27,853 nucleotides of DNA from positions 1 through 27,853 of the forward strand of contig QBWD01000009.1 in NCBI GenBank assembly GCA_003283685.1, given 5' to 3'. The position numbers were made by a program, and so were the translations under genes. Under the pieces are notes generated by a model that searched no databases, was not told the origin of the DNA, and was given only the letters and a program-made list of their open reading frames with translations. How positions within the stretch are numbered: the stretch's first letter is position 1; each line of letters begins with the position of its first letter. Source of the stretch: Prochlorococcus sp. AG-315-D17 (GTDB lineage Bacteria; Cyanobacteriota; Cyanobacteriia; PCC-6307; Cyanobiaceae). Below are positions 15,338-24,692 of this stretch, one piece after another.

Positions 15338-16609
15338 TTACTCCCGTAATCTTGAAATTAACTTATCAAGCTCATCTATTAAAAATATATACTCTTTAGT
15401 GCCATCTTTGTCTTCAATATCTCTTAATTTCTTTATTGTTAATTGACCTTCCAATACCTCATTCTCACCAATTACCATTGCCCATTTAGCACCACTTTTG
15501 TCTGCTCGCTTAAATTGTTTTGAGAAAGATGAACCTGAATAATCCAATTCAATATTGAAGTTAATTGACCTTAACTGACGTGCAATCTTCAAAGCAAGTT
15601 TTTCAACTCCCTGGCCTCTCTGAATTACATAAACATCAGGGGAATTTGAAACTAATATACTATCCGCAGCAAGAATAAGAAGTCTTTCCATTCCTATAGC
15701 CCATCCAATAGAAGGAGTTTTTGGCCCACCCAATTCACTAATTAAGCTGTCATAACGTCCTCCTCCGCAGACTGTAGCTTGGGATCCTAAATGATCGCTG
15801 GTTATTTCAAAAGCTGTATGAGAGTAATAATCAAGTCCACGGACCAGATTATAATTTATTTTATAAGGGATATTTAAATCATCTAATAAATTCTGTAAGG
15901 AATCAAATCTAGTTTTACTTTCCTTCGATAAGAAATCATTTAAAGAAGGGGCATCATTCAAAAGTTTTTTTGTATCATTGTTTTTACTATCTAATATCCT
16001 TAAAGGATTAACGTTAATTCTTTTCTGAGAATCTTCATCTAATAAATCAAAACGTTTTTCAAGCCATGTTGTCAATTCCTCTTTAAAAATAGATCGATCT
16101 TCATTACTACCAAGACTATTGAGTTCTAAAGTCAAATCTTTTAAGCCAATATCCTTTAAAAAATCCCAGGCAATCGAGATGACCTCAGCGTCGCTCATAA
16201 CAGAAGCTAATCCAACAAATTCAACTCCAATCTGATGAAACTGCCTTTGGCGACCAGCTTGTGGACGCTCGTAACGGAACATAGGTCCTTCATACCAAAG
16301 TCTTTGAGGACCGTTACTCAACAACCCATGCTGAACAATTGATCTTGCGACCGACGCTGTACCTTCAGGTCTCAAGGTGCATGAACGTCCTCCTCTGTCA
16401 TCAAAGCTATACATTTCCTTACCAACCACGTCTGTCCCCTCTCCTATTCCTCTTGAAAATAATTCAGTTTGTTCGATAATTGGGGTCCTGATTTCTTTTA
16501 GTCCAGCTCGACTAAAATGTGTCCGAGCTATTGATTCAATCTTCTGCCAGCTCTCAGTTTGAGCAGGTAAAAGATCTACCATTCCTCTTAAATTCTTGAG
16601 ATTTGTCAA
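15338..16609 (-). CDS. hisS: Histidyl-tRNA synthetase
   Basis: A class II aminoacyl-tRNA synthetase of 423 residues that attaches histidine to tRNA-His in the cytoplasm. Motif 2 covers roughly residues 103-130 ([20 protein letters not shown]), the histidine-specific motif LVRGLDYY is at 255-262, and motif 3 (GWAIGMERL) at 302-310. The C-terminal anticodon-binding domain follows from about residue 325. The length fits the bacterial family. The start is a TTG at 16609: the first internal ATG (M10) would remove the conserved residues leading to RGM, so the TTG is better. ugd lies immediately downstream. Confidence 0.95.
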   Translation of the reverse strand: MTNLKNLRGMVDLLPAQTESWQKIESIARTHFSRAGLKEIRTPIIEQTELFSRGIGEGTDVVGKEMYSFDDRGGRSCTLRPEGTASVARSIVQHGLLSNGPQRLWYEGPMFRYERPQAGRQRQFHQIGVEFVGLASVMSDAEVISIAWDFLKDIGLKDLTLELNSLGSNEDRSIFKEELTTWLEKRFDLLDEDSQKRINVNPLRILDSKNNDTKKLLNDAPSLNDFLSKESKTRFDSLQNLLDDLNIPYKINYNLVRGLDYYSHTAFEITSDHLGSQATVCGGGRYDSLISELGGPKTPSIGWAIGMERLLILAADSILVSNSPDVYVIQRGQGVEKLALKIARQLRSINFNIELDYSGSSFSKQFKRADKSGAKWAMVIGENEVLEGQLTIKKLRDIEDKDGTKEYIFLIDELDKLISRLRE

Positions 16610-16967
16610 AGTAGCTTTAGCAAAAATATGGATTTGTTTGTTTCATAGTAATAGTTTACATAAGTCGGTAAATCTATATTTAGCCTACAAATCCTTAACA
16701 TAATAAACAAAGAAAACCAAAATAAATAAATTAAAAAAGATTTTTATGTGAATTCATTTTCCTTTCAACCTTGATTTTAAGCTGTAGTTCTCCCCCAAAA
16801 AAATATGCTGGAATTAAAACCATATACAACTATAAATCAGACGCAGAAAATGCTGTGGAAATTTACAGCTGTCAAGTAGCTCATGAAATCATAACCAAGT
16901 GGATGCCATGACATTCCTACAATTAACTCCCAGTTTTAGAAAGCCTAAATCTAATACTTTATTAGAT
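16610..16967. other. 358-bp gap between hisS and a small unknown gene
   Basis: It contains the presumed hisS promoter, the start-less lipoprotein-like frame (16735-16911, plus strand) and most of the inverted repeat at 16946-16970. I see no RNA gene in it. Confidence 0.5.
16735..16911 (+). pseudogene. Lipoprotein-like small frame lacking a normal start codon
   Basis: Between TAA at 16732 and TGA at 16909-16911 lies a 58-codon open frame. It begins KRFLCEFIFLSTLILSCSSSP, which has the exact plan of a lipoprotein signal: two basic residues, a hydrophobic core and an LxxC lipobox (LILSC, Cys codon at 16783-16785) followed by Ser/Pro. A polar tail ending VAHEIITKWMP follows. There is no in-frame ATG or GTG at the right place: the codon just before the Lys-Arg pair is part of an AAA run behind the TAA, so the start may have been lost, or a TTG (16771) or ATT is used. 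It is either a decayed gene or a frameshifted one. Confidence 0.35.
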
Positions 16968-16970
16968 TTA
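16946..16970. terminator. Perfect 11-bp inverted repeat at the end of a small gene
   Basis: TAAATCTAATA (16946-16956) and TATTAGATTTA (16960-16970) pair perfectly around CTT. The right arm includes the stop codon of the minus-strand gene ending at 16968, and the repeat also lies 35 bases after the plus-strand lipoprotein-like frame. The stem is A-T rich and neither side has a long T run, so it may act weakly in both directions. Confidence 0.4.
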
Positions 16971-17255
16971 TTCTTCTAGACGCGTAGCACCTGAATATCT
17001 AATCAGCCAAAAATTTACTCTTCGTCTCACATTAATAGGCATCTCGTTTTGAAGCTGGATTAATTCTAATGCTCCAAGTCTTTTAAGTTCCCTTGATTCT
17101 AAAGTCCACATTTTTTCTGCCTCACAAATTAAACGAGCCCAGCTTCTTGAGTGTTGCCATTGCCTAAGACGTTTTTTTAAATTAATACCATTACCTTTAC
17201 TACGAACCAAGCTAAAGTGATCAACTATATTTTTTTTAGTTAAATATTTACTCAT
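16968..17255 (-). CDS. Small basic hypothetical protein
   Basis: A 95-residue protein that I do not recognise. It is rich in Arg, Lys, Leu and Trp (KKRLRQWQHSRSWARL, RRRVNFWLIRYSG), without membrane segments, and probably all-helical. The basic character would suit a nucleic-acid-binding or ribosome-associated role, but nothing in the sequence proves this. The ATG at 17255 is clear. The stop lies in a perfect inverted repeat. The exonuclease gene upstream is on the same strand, 93 bases away, so the two could be co-transcribed. Confidence 0.6.
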   Translation of the reverse strand: MSKYLTKKNIVDHFSLVRSKGNGINLKKRLRQWQHSRSWARLICEAEKMWTLESRELKRLGALELIQLQNEMPINVRRRVNFWLIRYSGATRLEE

Positions 17256-17348
17256 AAGTTAAGCATGGTAAAAACCTGTAGAAAAAGCTTATTTCTTCTA
17301 CATTAGATATATAGCCAAGATTTGAAATGAGTACTTTATGAAAATCTC

Positions 17349-18230
17349 TCAGTTCTCGAATTCAACTTCTTGAACAGGGAAATCTAATTCTTTAATATCT
17401 CTATGGCTCATTCGTCTAGACCATGCTCCTTTAATAGCATCATTCCATCTAAAACCAGCATTTTTAGCCAAGTATCTTTGCTCATAAGTTATCTCAGCCC
17501 GCACAATAAACTTAGGCTCAAGGCCTCTAATTAAAAGAGTCTCCAATTCATTACATCTTTTAAAAACCTCAGCTAAATAAATACAATCCGTCAAAGCTCT
17601 ATGTGCATTCCAGACAGGGACACCATATGCCAATGCAAGATCCCTAACTGAAGGGCGACTTTTAAGCTGTCTATCCTCTGGCCAAGAAATATCATCCATA
17701 GAGCATACCCATGGTTTATTTATTCCAGGTAATTTTCCAATCCCAAACCATTTCTTATCAAAATCAACATTGTGCGCAACTATTACATCTGAGGCTAGGA
17801 CCAAAGTCTCAAAATATTTAATGGCTTCATTCAATGGCTGAGGCAATCTTGTTATTTCAGCAGGGATTTTATTTATCCTTTCAGCATTGTTCATTTTTAC
17901 TGGCAAAAGAAAAGATTGTTGTGCTAAGACTGAGCGATTTTTAACATTGAAAAGTATTGACCCAACTTCAATACAATGATCCTTCTCAGAATCAAGGCCT
18001 GTTGTCTCAGTATCCAAAATTAAGATATTTTTGGGAACCTCATCAACTTTGATATCTTTATGAGATTGTGTCTTTGTCTTCTTAGAAGTTACAGAACAAA
18101 CATCTTTTTGACTTTCATTTGCCATATGATCAATTGATGCATTCAAAAGGTTTAACTGACTAAGTTCATTTTGATTTTCTTTCTCTTCTCTCACATCTGA
18201 TAAAACAACAATACTTTTATTATCATTCAT
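17349..18230 (-). CDS. DnaQ-like 3'-5' exonuclease (DEDDh family)
   Basis: A 293-residue protein. The central exonuclease domain (about 68-225) has motif I D73/E75 in LDTETTGL, motif II around AHNVDFD (152-158) and motif III with H210 and D215 in HRALTD, the metal-binding set of the DEDDh family that includes the proofreading subunit of DNA polymerase III. The first ~65 residues are a polar, probably disordered extension. The last ~55 residues form an extra small region (YLAKNAGFRWNDAIKGAWSRRM) also known from other DnaQ-like proteins. Because of these additions I would call it a DnaQ-like nuclease, not polymerase epsilon itself. ATG at 18230; divergent from the DUF1350 gene across about 100 bases. 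Confidence 0.8.
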   Translation of the reverse strand: MNDNKSIVVLSDVREEKENQNELSQLNLLNASIDHMANESQKDVCSVTSKKTKTQSHKDIKVDEVPKNILILDTETTGLDSEKDHCIEVGSILFNVKNRSVLAQQSFLLPVKMNNAERINKIPAEITRLPQPLNEAIKYFETLVLASDVIVAHNVDFDKKWFGIGKLPGINKPWVCSMDDISWPEDRQLKSRPSVRDLALAYGVPVWNAHRALTDCIYLAEVFKRCNELETLLIRGLEPKFIVRAEITYEQRYLAKNAGFRWNDAIKGAWSRRMSHRDIKELDFPVQEVEFEN

Positions 18231-18332
18231 AAAATAGAGTTTACTTATAAAAAAGAATCAAAATAAAAACAAACCATGATTATATTTCTAATTAGTTTAG
18301 GATTTCTCTCTTCAGAGGTTGGTTGATTTTTG

Positions 18333-19058
18333 ATGCACAAAAGTAGGTATATTAATGATGTTTTTTGCCAATGGCCCTCAAGACCTATTGGTCTCATTGA
18401 AATAATTGGAGGAAGTTATCTTTGTATAAAGCCTGAAATAACCTACAAAAGAATTATTGAAGAACTTTTCAAAAAGAACTTTGCTGTCCATGCATGGAGT
18501 TTTATACCTATTTTTGATCATCAAATCCAGGCGAACCAAGCCTGGAAATCTTTTCGTTCATGTAGGAAGATTCTAGAACAACGGGTGGGGACAATTCCTC
18601 CACCAATAAGAGTTGGGCATAGTCTTGGTTGTAAATTACATTTACTTGCTCCAGATGGGGGAACTAGTTGCAAAGGTTTGTTAGCCATAAGCTTTAACAA
18701 CTTCGCCGCTAATAAATCTATCCCGATGCTAAGAAAAATCTCCACTAAATTAAACCTTCAAACAGAATTCAGTCCTAGTCCCAATGAGACATTAAATCTT
18801 ATTCATAAATATTATGAGCAACAGAATAATTTGATAATAAGCTTCAAAAATGACAATTTAGACCAAAGCAGTATCTTGCTTGACTGTCTAAAGGAGAAAG
18901 GATTAGATAACTCTAAAATACTAAAACTAAATGGTTCTCACTTAACACCTGTTAGCCTTGGTTTAAGAGAAAAAGTACTAAGATCTAAATTTAAAGATGG
19001 CTCTAAATATAAAAGTATTGATTCAATAATAAATGTAATATCTAAATGGGATATCTAA
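18333..19058 (+). CDS. DUF1350 family protein (alpha/beta-hydrolase-like)
   Basis: About 241 residues. The sequence matches the DUF1350 family of cyanobacteria and plant plastids: an N-terminal IEIIGGSYLC strand-turn and the nucleophile-elbow-like motif GHSLGCKLHL with the Ser near residue 97. Together with a C-terminal Asp/His-containing region (LNGSHLTPVS) this suggests an alpha/beta-hydrolase fold with a Ser-Asp-His triad, but no substrate is known to me. An in-frame TTG lies at 18330 directly before the ATG at 18333; I take the ATG. It converges with acs, with only four bases between the stops. Confidence 0.75.
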   Translation: MHKSRYINDVFCQWPSRPIGLIEIIGGSYLCIKPEITYKRIIEELFKKNFAVHAWSFIPIFDHQIQANQAWKSFRSCRKILEQRVGTIPPPIRVGHSLGCKLHLLAPDGGTSCKGLLAISFNNFAANKSIPMLRKISTKLNLQTEFSPSPNETLNLIHKYYEQQNNLIISFKNDNLDQSSILLDCLKEKGLDNSKILKLNGSHLTPVSLGLREKVLRSKFKDGSKYKSIDSIINVISKWDI

Positions 19059-19062
19059 TATA

Positions 19063-21039
19063 TCAGGTTCTTAATTTATCTAAAACTGATCTATCTTCAA
19101 GTGTACTAGTATCTCCACTAATTTCATCTCCAGAAGCCAAAGCCCTAAGGATTCTGCGCATAATCTTTCCACTTCTTGTTTTAGGTAGCGAATCAGTAAA
19201 TTTAATTTCATCTGGCTTTGCAATAGGACCTATTTCGCTAACAACATGAGACTTCAGGTCCTCCTCAATATTTTTGTTAAGGACTGCGCCATTTCTCAAT
19301 GTTACAAAAGCCACTATTGATTCACCCTTTAAATCATCTGGCCGACCAACAACTGCTGCCTCTGAAACTAAATCATTACTTACTAAAGCAGATTCAATCT
19401 CCATAGTCCCAAGTCTGTGTCCTGAAACATTTATCACATCATCAACTCTTCCCATGACCCAAAAATAACCTTCATTATCTTTACGCGCTCCATCTCCTGC
19501 AAAATAAACAAAACTATTATCAGATGGCTTTAAATATTCCCAATAATTCTCTCTAAATCTTTTTTCATCTCCGTAAACAGTTCTCATCATTCCAGGCCAT
19601 GGTTTTTTTACAACCAAATACCCGCCCTCATTCGAAGACACAGACTCACCATCTGCATTGACAACATCAGCCTCAATCCCAGGCAACGGAAAGGTTGCTG
19701 ATCCTGGTTTCGTTGGAGTAGCGCCTGGCAACGGACTAATCATTACTCCACCTGTTTCCGTCTGCCACCAGGTATCCACAATGGGGCAATCTCCTCCACC
19801 AATAACTTTTCGGTACCACATCCATGCTTCAGGATTAATTGGTTCTCCCACAGTTCCTAAAAGTCTCAAACTAGTTAAATCGTATTGGCCTGGGACTTTC
19901 TCACCTGCTTTCATAAAGGCCCTAATAGCTGTAGGAGCGGTATAAAAAATAGAGACTTTATGCTTCTGAATAATTTCCCAAAAGGCCCCTGGATTAGAAG
20001 GCCTTGGAACTCCCTCATACATCACAGTGGTCGCACCATTGGATAATGGACCGTAAACTATATAGCTATGTCCTGTTATCCAACCCACATCAGCAGTACA
20101 CCAATAAATATCGTCATCACGGATATCGAAGATCCATTTAAAAGTCAGATGAGACCAAAGGTTATATCCAGCAGTGGTATGAACTACACCTTTAGGCTTT
20201 CCAGTAGAACCTGAGGTGTACAGAACAAACAAACAATCCTCACTATCCATCTCCTCGGCAATACATTCTTCTGACTGAGTATCAACAATCTCATTCCACC
20301 AATAATCTCTACCCTTAGTCATATCAATGGATTCTTTCGTTCTTTCAACAACTAAAACCGACTCAACCTTTGGACAAGCTCCTCCTTCTAAAGCTGAATC
20401 AACTGCATCTTTTAAAGAAATAATCTTATCCTTTCTAAATCCTCCATCTGCAGTAATTACTGCCTTTGCTTCTCCGTTAATTAATCGATCTCTCAGTGCC
20501 TCTGAAGAGAAGCCACCAAAGACCACAGAATGTGGGGCCCCAATCCTTGCACAAGCAAGCATTGAAATTGCTGCTTCAGGGATCATCGGCATATACAAAG
20601 CAACTAGATCTCCTTTCCCTATGCCTAGAGATTTAAGAGCATTAGCAGCCTTACAAACCTCTTTATGGAGTTCTTTATAGGTATATTTCTTTTGATCACC
20701 AGGTTCTCCCTCCCAGATTAAGGCATATTTTTCGGCAGTAGGAGTGTTCAGATGACGGTCCAAACAGTTAAAAGAAATATTCATTTTCCCTCCCTCAAAC
20801 CATCTTGCAAAAGGTGGATTTGACCAATCAAGTACTTTATTAAATGGTTTAAACCAATAAAGTTCCTCTTTAGCAGCATCTCCCCAAAACTTGTCTGGAT
20901 CAGACTTAGCAGTCTCAACCATTTTCAAATAATCAGAGAAAGATGAGACCCTGCTTTTACTCACAAACTCATTACAGGGCGAAAAGACTCTCTGCTCCTG
21001 AAGAACAGACTCAATAGAGTTAGAGTTATCGGATGTCAT
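19063..21039 (-). CDS. acs: Acetyl-CoA synthetase (AMP-forming)
   Basis: A 658-residue adenylate-forming enzyme that turns acetate, ATP and CoA into acetyl-CoA. The ATP-binding motif [11 protein letters not shown] is at 274-284, WWQTETGG marks the acetate/AMP pocket, [10 protein letters not shown] the hinge region, and the acetylatable Lys lies at 625 in the signature [11 protein letters not shown]. The length equals that of typical bacterial Acs (about 650). The C-terminal Lys motif implies control by reversible acetylation in organisms that have the modifying enzymes, which cannot be judged here. ATG at 21039; the HAD gene is divergent with 61 bases between. Confidence 0.97.
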   Translation of the reverse strand: MTSDNSNSIESVLQEQRVFSPCNEFVSKSRVSSFSDYLKMVETAKSDPDKFWGDAAKEELYWFKPFNKVLDWSNPPFARWFEGGKMNISFNCLDRHLNTPTAEKYALIWEGEPGDQKKYTYKELHKEVCKAANALKSLGIGKGDLVALYMPMIPEAAISMLACARIGAPHSVVFGGFSSEALRDRLINGEAKAVITADGGFRKDKIISLKDAVDSALEGGACPKVESVLVVERTKESIDMTKGRDYWWNEIVDTQSEECIAEEMDSEDCLFVLYTSGSTGKPKGVVHTTAGYNLWSHLTFKWIFDIRDDDIYWCTADVGWITGHSYIVYGPLSNGATTVMYEGVPRPSNPGAFWEIIQKHKVSIFYTAPTAIRAFMKAGEKVPGQYDLTSLRLLGTVGEPINPEAWMWYRKVIGGGDCPIVDTWWQTETGGVMISPLPGATPTKPGSATFPLPGIEADVVNADGESVSSNEGGYLVVKKPWPGMMRTVYGDEKRFRENYWEYLKPSDNSFVYFAGDGARKDNEGYFWVMGRVDDVINVSGHRLGTMEIESALVSNDLVSEAAVVGRPDDLKGESIVAFVTLRNGAVLNKNIEEDLKSHVVSEIGPIAKPDEIKFTDSLPKTRSGKIMRRILRALASGDEISGDTSTLEDRSVLDKLRT

Positions 21040-21100
21040 TAAAAATTAAAAAACTTTCATTTATTTCATTCAAGCTATTCCTGGCGAAAAGGCATGAATA

Positions 21101-21829
21101 GTGAAACGCTTATTTAAAACAAATTTTTTAATGAATAAAAATTGGGTTTATCCAAAAGCAATATTATTTGATCTTGATGGGGTTTTAATAGACTCAGAGC
21201 CTTTGCATGGAAAGGCATGGAAAGAAACAGCTTCTATTTTTGGTTTAGATCTAACTAATTCACAAATAAAACTTCTAAGAGGCAGAAGAAGAATTGACTG
21301 TGCTCAAGAGCTTATAAACCTAATTCAACAACCAGTAAGAATTGAAGAGTTACTAAAGATACATAAGCCAATTTCTAGGGAACTCATCCTTTCAGCAAAT
21401 GCCATGCCTGGAAGTGAAAGTCTCATTAAATGGTGTCATGAGAAAAATATTCCCTTAGCATTAGTTACTAGCAGTAGCTCTGAATCATTCCAAATAAAAA
21501 GTGCTCCTCATTCCTGGATGAGCTTATTTTCAACAAAAGTTCTTGGAGATGACAAATCATTACTCAAAGGGAAACCAGCACCCGATCCATATCTTCTAGC
21601 AGCTGAAAAATTAAATGTCGATGCTAATGAATGTTGGGCAGTAGAAGATTCATTTTCAGGAACCTCCTCGGCACTTCAAGCAGGCTGTTGTGTCTTCTTA
21701 TTAAAAGAAAAGAATGACGAATCACTTATAGATAAATTAACTAACACAAATAATAATTTAAAAGAGATAATCCAACTAAAAGAGATTACACAAATCTTAG
21801 AGAATTATTCAACTAATATAGACGACTAA
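21101..21829 (+). CDS. HAD-superfamily phosphatase (beta-phosphoglucomutase-like)
   Basis: The 242-residue protein has all four HAD motifs: I, DLDGVLIDS with nucleophile D24 and D26; II, the VTSSSS stretch; III, Lys in KGKPAPDPYL; IV, VEDSFSGT. A helical cap lies between motifs I and II, as in the beta-phosphoglucomutase/phosphoglycolate phosphatase subfamily I. Substrate unknown; sugar phosphates or phosphoglycolate are plausible. Start: GTG at 21101 has AAGG about seven bases ahead; ATG at 21131 (residue 11) is an alternative that leaves the HAD domain intact but has no ribosome site. The 3' end overlaps the convergent prenyl transferase gene by 17 bp. Confidence 0.85.
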   Translation: MKRLFKTNFLMNKNWVYPKAILFDLDGVLIDSEPLHGKAWKETASIFGLDLTNSQIKLLRGRRRIDCAQELINLIQQPVRIEELLKIHKPISRELILSANAMPGSESLIKWCHEKNIPLALVTSSSSESFQIKSAPHSWMSLFSTKVLGDDKSLLKGKPAPDPYLLAAEKLNVDANECWAVEDSFSGTSSALQAGCCVFLLKEKNDESLIDKLTNTNNNLKEIIQLKEITQILENYSTNIDD

Positions 21830-22784
21830 GTACGAATTCAGGCAAGTCTAATAATGCATTTTTTGCGGAAGAATCTGGCAACCAACAAATTGCATCTTTA
21901 GACTCACTTGCAAATCTTTCTGCCAATTCTCTAGATTTTTCTATTGCATTTGAATCTCTTACAATGGCCAAAGCTTTAACAAGATCTTCCTTTTCAGAGA
22001 AATTACGTTCAATAAGTTCTGCTAGAAATGGATTTTCATCTAAAGCATATAAAACAGGTGCTGTTAAATATCCACTACCCAGATCAGTCGCAGCTGGCTT
22101 TCCAAGTTGTTGGTCACTACCAGTAAAATCCAAAATATCATCAACAACTTGAAAGGCTAATCCTAATTGCCTACCAAAAAAATAAAGTGAATTTAATTGC
22201 TCTTCATCCACATCACCTAAAACACCAATAGCTTTAGAGCTATTAGCAATGAGAGAAGCTGTTTTACAATAACTTTTATCCAAGTAACTAGTAAAAGATT
22301 GTTTTGGGTCAAATCTATTAAGTCCTTGCTTTATTTCCCCTTCAGCAAGGTCCATGATTACTCTGCTTAATAATTTAACAACTTCCAAATTCTCAAGATT
22401 TGCTAAGTGCCAACTTGCCTGTGCAAAAAGGAAATCACCAGCCAAAACAGCAACTCTAGGGTCAAAACGGCTATGGACTGTCTCAACTCCTCTTCTGGTA
22501 TCAGCTTGATCAACCACATCATCATGAACAAGAGATGCTGTATGAATCATCTCAGTAATTTGGGCCAATTTTCTATGCTTTATAGGTAGCTCACCTTCAG
22601 AAGTTAGGGCCCTAGAAATCAATAGAACTATCCCAGGTCTTAAACGCTTGCCACCTGCACTAAAAAGATGTTCTGCAGCAGCTTGCAAAATTGGGTGACC
22701 AGCACCAATAAGGCCACGAAGATCCGATAGCAATGATTCCAGATCAAGTTCTACAGGTTGAAGAAGTTCCGTGGCTGTGGTCAT
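21813..22784 (-). CDS. sds: Polyprenyl (solanesyl) diphosphate synthase
   Basis: A 323-residue trans-prenyltransferase. The two Asp-rich motifs that bind Mg2+ and the allylic diphosphate are DDVVD at 88-92 and DDILD at 215-219; the GGKRLRP motif lies at 44-50. Long-chain members make the C45 (or C40-50) side chain of plastoquinone-9. Residues before the first Asp motif (H82, A84, S85, small side chains) allow a long product, but I cannot fix chain length by eye. Only 22 bases separate it from murI upstream, so it is likely the last gene of the comB-nitrilase-amidase-murI unit. Confidence 0.9.
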   Translation of the reverse strand: MTTATELLQPVELDLESLLSDLRGLIGAGHPILQAAAEHLFSAGGKRLRPGIVLLISRALTSEGELPIKHRKLAQITEMIHTASLVHDDVVDQADTRRGVETVHSRFDPRVAVLAGDFLFAQASWHLANLENLEVVKLLSRVIMDLAEGEIKQGLNRFDPKQSFTSYLDKSYCKTASLIANSSKAIGVLGDVDEEQLNSLYFFGRQLGLAFQVVDDILDFTGSDQQLGKPAATDLGSGYLTAPVLYALDENPFLAELIERNFSEKEDLVKALAIVRDSNAIEKSRELAERFASESKDAICWLPDSSAKNALLDLPEFVLSRLY

Positions 22785-22806
22785 AAAACCGCTCTACTTT
22801 CTGATA

Positions 22807-23610
22807 CTAAGAGATGCAAGCCTTATTCCGTAGTGAAACGAGCATAACCTCAGGACGGATATTCAACCAATTCTTACTTCTCATAGCGAATTTATTAGGA
22901 TCTGAAGTCACAAAAAACTTTAAATTTGTTAAAGATTCTGTTTTGGCAGAATCAATTATTTTTGCACCTAAAAATGACTCTAACTTGAAAGACAAGGATA
23001 CAGCAGGATCAATTAACTTAACTTTTGAAGGAATCAACTCAGACAATAAAGGAATTATTAGTGGATAATGACTGCAACCTAAAATAATAGATTCAACTTC
23101 AGCTCTCAAAAGTGGGGTTAAATATTCAATTGCCAAAGTGCGAAGTTTATCTAAATTAATATCATCCACTTCAATATTAGAAACCAATTCAGGACATGCT
23201 TGCTCAAGAACAAAAGCTTTTGGATTGAAATCTAAAATTGCTTTTGTATATGCATTTGATTTCACTGTCGAAGGTGTTGCGAGAACCCCAACTCGTTCAT
23301 CTTCTACAATTAATGAAACAGACTCAATTAACCCATAAACGGGAATATTTAAATTATTTTTAATTACATCAAAAGCTATAGAATTAGTTGTGTTGCAGGC
23401 TACTAAGAGAACATCAATATTTTGATTATCAAACCAAGAAACTATTTCTTTTGCTATTTTTTTTATCTCATTTAAATTTTTAGAGCCATAGGGCATTCTT
23501 GCTGTATCAGCTAAATAAATAAATGAAAAATGAGGATATAATTTAACTACCCTTTTCAAAACTGTTAGACCACCAACCCCGCTATCAAATAGACCTACGC
23601 GAATACTCAA
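22807..23610 (-). CDS. murI: Glutamate racemase
   Basis: A 267-residue enzyme that converts L- to D-glutamate for peptidoglycan. Its features match the family: DSGVGGLTV (D9, S10) near the start, first catalytic Cys at 72 in VACNTTN, and second Cys at 179 with H181 in LGCSHYPL. The start is a TTG at 23608-23610 that overlaps the TGA of the amidase gene (TTGA); GAGG lies six bases ahead, so translation is probably coupled. No ATG fits nearby. The pairing with a cell-wall amidase suggests joint expression of wall synthesis and remodelling. Confidence 0.95.
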   Translation of the reverse strand: MSIRVGLFDSGVGGLTVLKRVVKLYPHFSFIYLADTARMPYGSKNLNEIKKIAKEIVSWFDNQNIDVLLVACNTTNSIAFDVIKNNLNIPVYGLIESVSLIVEDERVGVLATPSTVKSNAYTKAILDFNPKAFVLEQACPELVSNIEVDDINLDKLRTLAIEYLTPLLRAEVESIILGCSHYPLIIPLLSELIPSKVKLIDPAVSLSFKLESFLGAKIIDSAKTESLTNLKFFVTSDPNKFAMRSKNWLNIRPEVMLVSLRNKACIS

Positions 23611-24692
23611 TTTGATCCTCTTAGATAATTAAGTATGCCTTTTGATATAGCAAAAGACATTTTTTCTCTATAATCTTTCTGTCTTAATAAGTCGGCATCA
23701 TACTTGCCAGTCACGAAACCTATCTCAACCAGGACTGCAGGCATAGAAGTTTTTCTGATCACATAAAATCGAGCTCTACGAATCCCTCTATCGGGGCTTG
23801 TATATGAAGCATTTAAAATTTGTTGATGAATATTCTTGGCTAAGTTATAACCTTTATAACCAGAATAATAATATGTCTCCAGACCGTTAACTTCTCTGTT
23901 CTTTCCCCTTGTTGCATTTGCGTGAATACTTACAAAAGCATCAGCTCTTGAGCTATTAGCCTTTGTTACTCTGGGTTGTAAATCTAAAGTTCTTTCGCTG
24001 CTCCGAGTAAGAATTGTATTGATTCCTTTTTGATTCAATAAATCTGCTACTTTTAATGATACATCCAAAACAATATTAGTCTCTTTTAAACCTTTAATTC
24101 CAACAGCACCGGGATCTGATCCACCATGACCAGGATCAATAACAACTTTATACTTTCCTATTGGAACATTAGGTAAAGAAGAAACATCTAGACTTTGAAA
24201 TGTTCGTCTTCTTTTTATTTTCTTTATAGATCTTTTAGTGACATTACCCTCTCCAATTAAATTCAAAGAGCTACTTTGTAAACCAAAAAACTTTAGTTCC
24301 CATTTATCAGTAGCAGTACCAATTAGTTTTAATTTAGAGTGATCCAACTTAACTGAAGGAGAGAACTCTACAACTAGCCGAGTAACTCCATCGGAAGGTT
24401 TACCTAAACGAATCTCCTTAACGGGACCATTACCTTTCAAAGACCTTGGTCTAATTAACTCTCCAGGAAAATCTATCCAAACCCTTTCACCTTTATCACT
24501 AACTGCTGACTGATAAAAAGCCTCTAATTTAGCTCCAGAAGAAGTTCTTAACTCAAGGATCCCATTACTATTTATTCTCCAGGCGGCCAGTGCACTTGCA
24601 GACTTTACAGGTAAATATAAAAAACTATTTGCAAAGCAAATAACGCTAGCGAATAGAGCCAATTTTGATTTATTCAAATCAATTCTGAACAT
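23607..24692 (-). CDS. amiC: N-acetylmuramoyl-L-alanine amidase with AMIN domain
   Basis: A zinc amidase that cuts the bond between muramic acid and the stem peptide in the periplasm, as needed for daughter-cell separation. Numbering from the upstream TTG: an N-terminal signal sequence (about 10-36, ending near SASA), an AMIN domain (about 37-150) for septal targeting, a short basic linker (KKIKRRR), and an amidase_3 domain from ~182 to the end. Zinc ligands and catalytic residues are H190 in DPGHGG, E205, H258 in SIHANAT and E324 in EIGFVTG. ATG at 24692 overlaps the nitrilase TGA (TGATG); TTG 24695 is a less likely start. Confidence 0.93.
   Translation of the reverse strand: MFRIDLNKSKLALFASVICFANSFLYLPVKSASALAAWRINSNGILELRTSSGAKLEAFYQSAVSDKGERVWIDFPGELIRPRSLKGNGPVKEIRLGKPSDGVTRLVVEFSPSVKLDHSKLKLIGTATDKWELKFFGLQSSSLNLIGEGNVTKRSIKKIKRRRTFQSLDVSSLPNVPIGKYKVVIDPGHGGSDPGAVGIKGLKETNIVLDVSLKVADLLNQKGINTILTRSSERTLDLQPRVTKANSSRADAFVSIHANATRGKNREVNGLETYYYSGYKGYNLAKNIHQQILNASYTSPDRGIRRARFYVIRKTSMPAVLVEIGFVTGKYDADLLRQKDYREKMSFAISKGILNYLRGSN

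Noticed and set aside
20327..20680. 117-codon plus-strand ORF (also 19658-19945)
   Set aside because: Both are antisense shadows of acetyl-CoA synthetase.
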